Source of the DNA: SIG440 sp045645485
Lineage (GTDB): Bacteria; Bacillota; Clostridia; Monoglobales; Monoglobaceae
Assembly (NCBI GenBank): GCA_045645485.1
Contig: JAZRIX010000032.1
Coordinates: 1-7,236 of the forward strand
DNA: 7,236 nt
Reading direction: 5' to 3'
Program-made: the position numbers and the translations under genes
The notes under the pieces: generated by a model
Seen by the model: the letters and a program-made list of their open reading frames with translations, nothing else
The model's database searches: none
What the model was told of the DNA's origin: nothing
In this document: one piece after another, positions 1-5,172 of the stretch
Numbering within the stretch: position 1 is the stretch's first letter
Layout of the letters: each line of letters begins with the position of its first letter

Positions 1-101
1 TAGCGGCGGCTGAAAGAATAAATAAAGATGAAAAGAAAGTAGCTGAACGTGATAATGCTCTTTCGGTAGAGGCATACTTTGAAAGCAAGCTTGAAAAATA
101 A
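1..101 (+). CDS. C-terminal fragment of an unrecognised plus-strand protein
   Basis: The frame beginning at base 3 is open for 32 codons and ends in TAA at 99-101; the other two plus frames hit stops at once (TAG at 1-3, TGA at 11-13). The fragment has no internal start, so it must be the tail of a gene that begins left of the window. The peptide is very rich in Lys, Glu, Asp and Ala, and ends in ESKLEK, which suggests a charged, probably helical or coiled-coil tail. No domain or motif is recognisable and I assign no function. It converges on the leftward ABC operon, and a good intrinsic terminator lies 93 bases past its stop, which supports a real plus-strand transcription unit. With only 32 codons, a chance open frame remains possible. 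Confidence 0.5.
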   Translation, partial: AAAERINKDEKKVAERDNALSVEAYFESKLEK

Positions 102-193
102 AAGTGGCTGCTCCATTTAACGCAGACCGTTCAAAGGGATAAAACCTGTTTTAAATAGATTTTTTGAATTATTTTATTATAATATAAAGGATT

Positions 194-217
194 AAATTCG
201 CCCAATGAGGCGAATTT
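194..217 (+). terminator. Intrinsic terminator of the left-hand plus-strand gene
   Basis: A perfect 9-bp stem (AAATTCGCC at 194-202 with GGCGAATTT at 209-217) encloses a six-base loop, CAATGA. It is followed by TTCTTTATTTT, a broken T tract on the plus strand. The minus strand has no comparable T run after the stem. Orientation and position fit termination of the gene ending at 101. Confidence 0.75.
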
Positions 218-246
218 TTCTTTATTTTAGCCTTTAAATTATCTGC

Positions 247-341
247 GAAACTCACCGCAGGCGTACTTGTGTACGCCTGCGGACAGGAGAAAATGCGGTA
301 TTACCGCATTTTCCCGCGTTTCACGAATTCTGCATCTAGAT
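247..341. repeat. Structured intergenic element: two near-perfect hairpins plus palindromic tail
   Basis: Hairpin 1 is a perfect 12-bp GC-rich stem (CCGCAGGCGTAC at 255-266 with its complement at 271-282) around the loop TTGT. Seven bases later, hairpin 2 is a perfect 10-bp stem (AAAATGCGGT at 290-299 with 303-312) around a three-base loop. Outside both, GAAAC at 247-251 can pair with GTTTC at 318-322, so the block could fold as a small three-way junction. It is followed by two palindromes, GAATTC (325-330) and ATCTAGAT (334-341). Neither hairpin has a T tract, so these are not ordinary terminators. The look is that of a dispersed palindromic repeat (REP- or MITE-like) or a structured RNA. 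Only one copy lies in the window, so repeat status is inference. I see no transposase or obvious target-site duplication. Confidence 0.5.
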
Positions 342-360
342 CCATTCACCCCGTTAAGAA

Positions 361-383
361 AGGTGTCGCTTAACGCGACACCT
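361..383 (-). terminator. Intrinsic terminator of the ABC exporter operon
   Basis: A perfect 9-bp stem (AGGTGTCGC at 361-369 with GCGACACCT at 375-383) encloses a five-base loop. Read on the minus strand it lies about 30 bases after the stop of the second ABC gene and is followed by TTTCTT. A short T stretch also follows on the plus strand (CTTT), so it may act in both directions between the convergent units. Confidence 0.75.
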
Positions 384-413
384 CTTTAAAATTTATGGTA
401 TATTGGTCTGTTT

Positions 414-2354
414 TTATTCCAGTTCAAATGCACCGGTATAAAGCTGATAATACTTACCCTTCTGTGCAATGAGTTCTGAGTGGCTTCCGCGTTCTATTAT
501 ACGGCCGTGGTCAAGAACCATAATTACATCAGCATTTTTAACCGTTGAGAGACGGTGTGCGATTACAAAGGTGGTTCTGCCTTCCATCAGCTTGTCCATA
601 CCCCGCTGAACAATTTGTTCGGTACGGGTATCAATGGAAGAGGTTGCCTCGTCCAGTATCATAACAGGCGGATCGGCAACAGCGGCTCTTGCAATGGCAA
701 TAAGCTGGCGTTGACCCTGAGAAAGATTGTCACCGTTGTTTGAAAGCTCGGTGTCGTATCCACCCGGAAGTCTTGTGATGAAATCATTAGCGCCTGAGAG
801 CTTTGCGGCTTCGATACATTCTTCATCCGTTGCCTGAAGGTTTCCGTAACGGATATTGTCCATAACTGTTCCAGTGAACAGATTTGTTTCCTGCAGAACA
901 AGTCCGAGAGAACGGCGAAGATCGGATTTTTTGATTTTGTTGATATTGATTCCGTCATAGCGGATTTTTCCGTCTTCTATGTCATAAAAACGGTTGAGAA
1001 GGTTTGTAATGGTTGTTTTTCCTGCACCGGTAGCACCCACAAAAGCGATTTTTTGACCAGGTTCGGCATAAAGGCTTATGTCATGGAGTACGGTTTTACC
1101 TTCTTCGTATGCAAAGTCCACGTTGGTGAGTCTCACGTCACCTGCAAGACGGGTGAAGGTAACTGTACCGTCACTGTGCGGATGCTTCCATGCCCATTGA
1201 CCGGTGTGGACAGGTGATTCGGTTATATTACCGTTTTTGTCAGTAACTGCGTTTATGAGAGTTACATAGCCGCTGTCGGTTTCCGGCTCAGTGTCAAGCA
1301 GTTCAAAAACACGGCTTGCTCCTGCCAATGCCATAGCGATAGAGTTTATTTGCTGCGATATCTGATTCACGTTTCCTGTAAATTGTTTTGCCATATTGAG
1401 AAAAGGTATAACTATGTCAATGCTCAATGCTGTGACTGTTCCTGCGACGATTGTGGAAAGCCCGAGATTGGGAGCTTTTGTTATGAGAAGCACACCGCCA
1501 ACAAGGGCAATCAGAACATAGAGAATGTTGCCTATATTCTGGATAATGGGGCCCAGTATATTAGCGTAGGCATTGGCACGGAAGTTGTCCTGGAAAAGCT
1601 CTTCGTTTATTGCTTTGAAATCATTCAGACATTTTTTCTCGTGGTTGAATACCTTGATTACCTTCTGACCTGTCATCATTTCCTGAATGAAGCCTTCTGT
1701 TTTACCCATGGATTTTTGCTGTTGGATGAAGTATTTTGCTGAACCGCCCCCCACTTTTTTTGTTACAAAAAGCATAACAGCAACTCCTGAAAGCACGGTG
1801 AGAGTCAGCCAAAAGCTGTAATACAGCATAATGGAGAGAACCGATACCAAAAGAACACCGCACTGGAGTATTGTGGGAAGTGCCTGAGAAACAAGCTGTC
1901 TCAGCGCATCAATGTCATTGGTATAGTGGCTCATTATGTCACCGTGGCGGTTTGTATCAAAGTATCTGATAGGAAGGTTTTGCATTTTGTCGAACATATC
2001 TCGGCGCATCTTGTTCAGAAATCCCTGAGTAATGAATGCCATAAGCTGAGTATAACAAATGATTGCACAAAGAGAGAAAAAATATAAGGTACCCAGCAAA
2101 ACAATTTTCGGAATAATAACCTTTGATGCTGATGCCCAGTCTCCGCTATCAGCCCATATGCCAATATCGGCAAAAATCTGTTGCTGAAAGATTGCGGGCA
2201 GTGATGCTGTAATTGATGATATTATGATGCACACGGCGGTTATGGGAATCAAAACGGGGTATGACTTTATGAGCAGCTTCATAATGCGGGCAAGACTTCC
2301 TTTTTTTGCTTGGGGTCTGCCGCCTTTGAAATCAGGCATTGGCTTCTTCATCAT
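414..2354 (-). CDS. Heterodimeric ABC exporter, catalytically competent subunit (permease-ATPase fusion)
   Basis: About 646 residues: one half of a type IV ABC exporter in the inner membrane, pairing with the product of the upstream gene to move an unknown substrate outward at the cost of ATP. The N-terminal half has about six hydrophobic membrane segments (roughly residues 30-55, 80-108, 161-199, 270-292 and 301-322, the third range holding two). The ATPase domain has an aromatic A-loop (Tyr416), Walker A GATGAGKT (440-447), Q-loop Gln488, signature LSQGQ (544-548), Walker B VMILDE with catalytic Glu569, and switch His600. The signature carries Gln where LSGGQ has Gly. A linker insert of about 40 residues (about 361-402, containing QWAWKHPH) separates the membrane and ATPase domains. 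Start choice: GGAGGTG at 2358-2364 precedes two adjacent ATGs (2354 and 2351) and either could be used. The longer frame to 2465 lacks such a site. The gene overlaps the upstream ABC gene by 23 bases, implying translational coupling. Confidence 0.93.
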   Translation of the reverse strand: MMKKPMPDFKGGRPQAKKGSLARIMKLLIKSYPVLIPITAVCIIISSITASLPAIFQQQIFADIGIWADSGDWASASKVIIPKIVLLGTLYFFSLCAIICYTQLMAFITQGFLNKMRRDMFDKMQNLPIRYFDTNRHGDIMSHYTNDIDALRQLVSQALPTILQCGVLLVSVLSIMLYYSFWLTLTVLSGVAVMLFVTKKVGGGSAKYFIQQQKSMGKTEGFIQEMMTGQKVIKVFNHEKKCLNDFKAINEELFQDNFRANAYANILGPIIQNIGNILYVLIALVGGVLLITKAPNLGLSTIVAGTVTALSIDIVIPFLNMAKQFTGNVNQISQQINSIAMALAGASRVFELLDTEPETDSGYVTLINAVTDKNGNITESPVHTGQWAWKHPHSDGTVTFTRLAGDVRLTNVDFAYEEGKTVLHDISLYAEPGQKIAFVGATGAGKTTITNLLNRFYDIEDGKIRYDGININKIKKSDLRRSLGLVLQETNLFTGTVMDNIRYGNLQATDEECIEAAKLSGANDFITRLPGGYDTELSNNGDNLSQGQRQLIAIARAAVADPPVMILDEATSSIDTRTEQIVQRGMDKLMEGRTTFVIAHRLSTVKNADVIMVLDHGRIIERGSHSELIAQKGKYYQLYTGAFELE

Positions 2355-4086
2355 TTTCACCTCCGTTTGTTTGCTGTTCAAAAATTTCACGGTATATACT
2401 GCTGCTTTCAAGAAGCTCGGTATGAGTTCCCGTTGCTGAAACGCTGCCGTTTTCCATAACAACAATCATATCTGCATCCTGAACTGATGAAATACGCTGT
2501 GCAATTATAATTTTTGTTGTTTCGGGAATGAATTCACGGAAGCCCTTTCGGATAAGTGCATCTGTTTTTGTGTCAACGGCACTTGTGGAATCGTCAAGGA
2601 TAAGGAACTTAGGCTTTTTCAAAAGTGCTCTGGCAATACAGAGACGTTGCTTCTGTCCCCCTGAAACATTGCTGCCACCTTGTTCGATAAATGTATCATA
2701 ACCGTCGGGGAATGAAGAAATAAATTCATCTGCCTGTGCAAGGATACAGGCATTTTTCAGTTCTTCGTCTGTTGCATTTTCGTTTCCCCAGCGGAGATTT
2801 TCTTTTATGGTGCCGCTGAAAAGCTGGTTCTTTTGAAGTACCATAGCAACGTTATCTCTTAAAACCTTCAAATCATATTTTCTGACATCAATACCTCCGA
2901 CGCAGACACTGCCTTCGGTTACATCGTAAAGACGGGGTATAAGCTGTACAAGAGTAGATTTGCTTGAACCTGTTCCGCCGATTATTCCAACTGTCATACC
3001 TGACGAAACTGAGAGGTTAACTTCAGAAAGTGCAGGCTTTTTGGATTTTGCAGTGTATTTGAAGCTTACGTTTTTGAATTCAAAGGAGCCGTCCTTGATT
3101 TCGGCAACGGGATTTTCAGGATTTGTGAGAGAGGGGGTCTCGGACAGCACCTCGGAGATACGCTTCATTGATTCCCATGATATTGTGAGCATAACGTAAA
3201 TCATAGATACCGTCATAAGAGACATAAGTATCTGCATACCATAGGTAAGCATTGCAGAAATCTGACCCACATCAAGATTTGCACCGGAGGTTGAGATTAT
3301 TAGCTTTGAGCCTACGGTGAGAACGAATATCATGTTGAAATACATACATACCTGCATAAGAGGGTGATTGAATGCAATTATACGGTCTGCCTTTGTGAAG
3401 TCTGCACGAATGTCTTCGTTGGCATTGCCGAATTTTTCTTTTTCATAATCTTCGCGGGAAAAGCCTTTTACCACGCGCATTGCACGAATATTTTCTTCTA
3501 CGGATTCGTTGAGCTTGTCATATTTTTTGAAGACACGGCGAAATGCAGGCATTGCCTTTCTTGAAATATAAAACAGTCCGAAAAGCAATACAGGGATAAC
3601 AACCACAAAGGTTGAAGCAAGGACACCACCCATTATGTATGCCATAATTACAGAGAAAATGAACATCATGGGAGAACGCAATGCTATACGTATTGACATC
3701 ATATAGGACATCTGGACGTTTGTTATGTCTGTAGTCAGACGTGTTACAAGAGAAGAAGACGAGAATTTGTCAATATTTTCAAAGGAATAATCCTGAATTC
3801 TTCCAAAAACCGTATTACGCAGATTTTTTGCAAAGCCTGCAGATGCCTTTGCGCTGGTATAGCCTGCAATAAAACCGCACAAAAGAGAGGCTAGTGCCAT
3901 ACCTACAAGCGACAAACCAATGATAAGAAGTGTTTTCATTTCTATGGAAACCTTCATTTGATTTACGAGGTTTGCGGTGATAAAGGGTATAAGACATTCA
4001 ATAATTGCCTCTGAAATGATAAACAAAAAGGTAAGGTACGTAGGTTTTTTGTACTCACCTACACAAGAAAGCAAGTTTTTTATCAA
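2332..4086 (-). CDS. Heterodimeric ABC exporter, degenerate-site subunit (permease-ATPase fusion)
   Basis: About 584 residues: the partner of the ABC protein encoded just downstream. The N-terminal half has hydrophobic membrane segments at roughly 19-39, 54-77, 140-174 (two segments), 243-265 and 274-299. The ATPase domain has A-loop Tyr344, Walker A GGTGSSKS (370-377), Q-loop Gln418, a normal VSGGQ signature (474-478) and D-loop SAVD. Two catalytic positions are changed: Walker B reads FLILDD, with Asp499 where the catalytic Glu should be, and the switch His is Gln530 (IAQR). This matches the known degenerate half of heterodimeric exporters such as TM287/288 and BmrCD. Start choice: a TTG at 4084-4086 lies 9 bases after AAAGGA and gives an N-terminus starting MIKNLLS, usual for the family. 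The earlier TTG at 4125 has no ribosome site and falls in a hairpin loop, and no in-frame ATG occurs until well into the first membrane region. It ends in TGA inside the next gene's start region. Confidence 0.92.
   Translation of the reverse strand: MIKNLLSCVGEYKKPTYLTFLFIISEAIIECLIPFITANLVNQMKVSIEMKTLLIIGLSLVGMALASLLCGFIAGYTSAKASAGFAKNLRNTVFGRIQDYSFENIDKFSSSSLVTRLTTDITNVQMSYMMSIRIALRSPMMFIFSVIMAYIMGGVLASTFVVVIPVLLFGLFYISRKAMPAFRRVFKKYDKLNESVEENIRAMRVVKGFSREDYEKEKFGNANEDIRADFTKADRIIAFNHPLMQVCMYFNMIFVLTVGSKLIISTSGANLDVGQISAMLTYGMQILMSLMTVSMIYVMLTISWESMKRISEVLSETPSLTNPENPVAEIKDGSFEFKNVSFKYTAKSKKPALSEVNLSVSSGMTVGIIGGTGSSKSTLVQLIPRLYDVTEGSVCVGGIDVRKYDLKVLRDNVAMVLQKNQLFSGTIKENLRWGNENATDEELKNACILAQADEFISSFPDGYDTFIEQGGSNVSGGQKQRLCIARALLKKPKFLILDDSTSAVDTKTDALIRKGFREFIPETTKIIIAQRISSVQDADMIVVMENGSVSATGTHTELLESSSIYREIFEQQTNGGENDEEANA
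2358..2364 (-). promoter_or_regulatory. Ribosome binding site deciding the start of the second ABC gene
   Basis: On the minus strand the sequence is GGAGGTG, then AAA, then ATGATG. The GGAGG core is 5 bases from the first ATG (2354) and 8 from the second (2351). The site lies inside the last codons of the upstream ABC gene (encoding Gly-Gly-Glu), so ribosomes finishing that gene are placed to reinitiate here. Confidence 0.85.
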
Positions 4087-4095
4087 AAAAATCAG

Positions 4096-4101
4096 TCCTT
4101 T
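4096..4101 (-). promoter_or_regulatory. Ribosome binding site supporting a TTG start of the first ABC gene
   Basis: AAAGGA on the minus strand sits 9 bases before the TTG codon at 4084-4086. No other candidate start nearby (TTG at 4125, GTG at about 4104) has a purine-rich site at a workable distance, so this element decides the start. Confidence 0.7.
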
Positions 4102-4112
4102 CACAAAATTAC

Positions 4113-4140
4113 AAAGCCGCAACAAGTCTGCTGCGGCTTT
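4113..4140 (-). promoter_or_regulatory. Hairpin at the 5' end of the ABC operon leader
   Basis: A perfect 9-bp stem (minus strand AAAGCCGCA with TGCGGCTTT) closes a ten-base loop. Given the promoter just upstream, transcription should begin near 4144, which puts this hairpin at about +5 to +32 of the mRNA, ahead of the ribosome site. It may protect the 5' end, act as a weak attenuator, or be a DNA operator. The minus-strand tail GTAATTTTG is a poor T tract, so a strong terminator is unlikely, although it could weakly end read-through from the regulator gene. Confidence 0.55.
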
Positions 4141-4150
4141 TGCACAAAAT

Positions 4151-4179
4151 ATTTTACATCAGTATATCTGTTTTGTCAA
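4151..4179 (-). promoter_or_regulatory. Sigma-A promoter of the ABC exporter operon
   Basis: On the minus strand a perfect -35 box TTGACA (4174-4179) is separated by exactly 17 bases from the -10 box TAAAAT (4151-4156, five of six consensus). The predicted transcription start is near 4144, giving a leader of about 58 bases. The -35 box lies inside a dyad, TTTTGT-CA-ACAAAA at 4171-4184, which could be an operator or chance in AT-rich DNA. A -35 box this good implies the operon does not strictly need an activator. Confidence 0.8.
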
Positions 4180-4207
4180 CAAAAATGAAGATTTGTTCAC
4201 AATATGT

Positions 4208-5056
4208 TTACGATTCAGGGGGATTGCTTTGGAGAGTATGAGTTTTTCGCATATTTCCGGGTGAAACTCCAAAGCGGAGTTTGAAGCTTTTAAGAAAATT
4301 AGGCAGGGAATTGAAGCCTGAAGCATAGCATATTTCCGAAATGGAAAGCTGACCCGAAAGAACAAGCTTTTTTGAGTATTCAAGCTTTAGCTCGGTCAGA
4401 TATTCCTTGTAGGTTTTTCCTGTTATTTTGTGGAAAAGTGAGCTGAAGTAATTCATATTGAAGCCTGCGACTTCAGCGGCGGTTGCCATTGAGGGGTTTT
4501 CCCTGAAGTGGCTGTGCATAAAGAGAACAGCCTTTCTTATGCCTGAAATATTTTTGTCTGTGCTTCCGCTGAACTCAAAATCGTACTTTCGCAACAAAAT
4601 AATAAAGAGACATTCCAGAAGGTTCTTTATGTAGGTTTCGGAATAGCCTGTTGAGTGGTCAAATTCGTCAACCATCTGGGAAATAAGAGAAACAGCGTTG
4701 ACAAATTCCTTTGCATCCAGATGGAAAAGTATATTTTTTTCAACATTGAGAATTTTCTGGAGAAGCTCGTCATCCAGTAGTGTTTCGCTGAACATAATGT
4801 TGAAGACTTCCGCTCCGTTGCTTTTGACACTGTGAAAGTCTGTGGGATTCAGCAAGTATATATCACCGGGTCCAAGGGTCTGGGTAATGCCGTTCAAAGA
4901 TTGAACAGCTGTTCCGCTCAGAATCAGTTCGATTTCAAAGCAGTCATGCCAGTGAAGGTCGTAGTCGTGTAGTTTTTTCTTTCTTATAAGAAGATTTTCA
5001 CGGCTGTCCTTTATGTTTTTTACAAGAATTCGTTTAGCCTCATAGCTTTTTTTCAT
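4208..5056 (-). CDS. AraC-family transcriptional regulator with N-terminal cupin sensor domain
   Basis: A 282-residue cytoplasmic DNA-binding regulator, a normal length for the family. The N-terminal part (about 1-150) is cupin-like: HWHDCFEIELILSG (35-48) followed by GPGDIYLLNPTDFHSV (62-77) is the usual ligand-binding barrel pattern of two-domain AraC regulators. The C-terminal part (about 171-271) is the double helix-turn-helix domain, with HTH1 around 193-213 (AAEVAGFNMNYFSSLFHKITG) and HTH2 around 239-263 (ISEICYASGFNS onward, ending FGVSP). The ATG at 5054-5056 follows GGGTGA (5061-5066) at a suitable distance. A longer in-frame extension to 5209 would run through the AT-rich promoter and into addB, and its residues look like translated spacer. 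It lies 121 bases upstream of the ABC pair on the same strand, so it is the likely regulator of the exporter. Ligand and sign of regulation are unknown. Confidence 0.92.
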   Translation of the reverse strand: MKKSYEAKRILVKNIKDSRENLLIRKKKLHDYDLHWHDCFEIELILSGTAVQSLNGITQTLGPGDIYLLNPTDFHSVKSNGAEVFNIMFSETLLDDELLQKILNVEKNILFHLDAKEFVNAVSLISQMVDEFDHSTGYSETYIKNLLECLFIILLRKYDFEFSGSTDKNISGIRKAVLFMHSHFRENPSMATAAEVAGFNMNYFSSLFHKITGKTYKEYLTELKLEYSKKLVLSGQLSISEICYASGFNSLPNFLKSFKLRFGVSPGNMRKTHTLQSNPPES

Positions 5057-5060
5057 TTTT

Positions 5061-5066
5061 TCACCC
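5061..5066 (-). promoter_or_regulatory. Ribosome binding site deciding the start of the AraC-family gene
   Basis: GGGTGA on the minus strand, four bases before the ATG at 5054-5056, pairs with the GGTGA part of the anti-Shine-Dalgarno complement. It supports the 282-residue protein over the longer open frame starting at 5209. Confidence 0.65.
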
Positions 5067-5098
5067 GTATATATGTAAATCTGATATTTTATAAACCA

Positions 5099-5127
5099 AG
5101 TATATTTCAAAATACTTAAAAAGTCAA
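5099..5127 (-). promoter_or_regulatory. Sigma-A promoter of the AraC-family regulator gene
   Basis: On the minus strand TTGACT (5122-5127, five of six consensus) and TATACT (5099-5104, five of six) are separated by exactly 17 bases. The predicted start is near 5092, giving a leader of about 36 bases. Two copies of AAAATACT (plus strand, 5109-5116 and 5130-5137), 21 bases apart, lie in the spacer and just upstream of the -35 box. That is a possible autoregulatory site. Confidence 0.72.
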
Positions 5128-5172
5128 TAAAAATACTAAATTTTGAAATAAAACTTTTGAAGTTTAAAAATA

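Noticed and set aside
164..183. Plus-strand promoter TTGAAT...TATAAT before the structured element
   Set aside because: The gap between the boxes is only 8 bases, and no better -35 lies at 16-18 bases. A transcript starting there would also run straight into the terminator at 194-217.
247..322. Integron attC site, CRISPR repeats or tRNA-like fold
   Set aside because: No attC core boxes, no regularly spaced repeats with unique spacers, and no tRNA arm signature; each hairpin has its own unrelated sequence.
325..340. Cloning-vector polylinker contamination (EcoRI- and XbaI-like sites close together)
   Set aside because: The sites are not in an arrangement I recognise as a known polylinker, and the flanking sequence runs continuously into native terminators and genes. 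A vector screen would settle it.
301..345. Minus-strand 14-codon open frame (MDLDAEFVKRGKMR) inside the structured element
   Set aside because: GGGGTGA lies too close to its ATG for a good ribosome site, the frame ends inside hairpin 2, and the length is well within chance. If the element is a dispersed repeat this frame would recur with it and be mis-annotated as small proteins.
1350..1742. Plus-strand open frame of about 130 codons, and similar plus-strand frames at 2224-2439, 2960-3199, 5386-5763 and 6688-7065
   Set aside because: All lie antisense within well-supported minus-strand genes, have no recognisable domains, and have Cys/His/Phe-rich composition typical of shadow frames.
2355..2465. 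Longer second ABC protein starting at 2465
   Set aside because: The 37 extra residues are an out-of-frame reading of the upstream gene's C-terminus. The strong GGAGGTG site points to the ATG pair at 2351-2354.
5151..5165. Intrinsic terminator after addB (AAACTT-TTG-AAGTTT)
   Set aside because: The stem is only 6 bp and nearly all A/T with a three-base loop, so it should be too weak to terminate. It may still slow read-through, but I do not annotate it.
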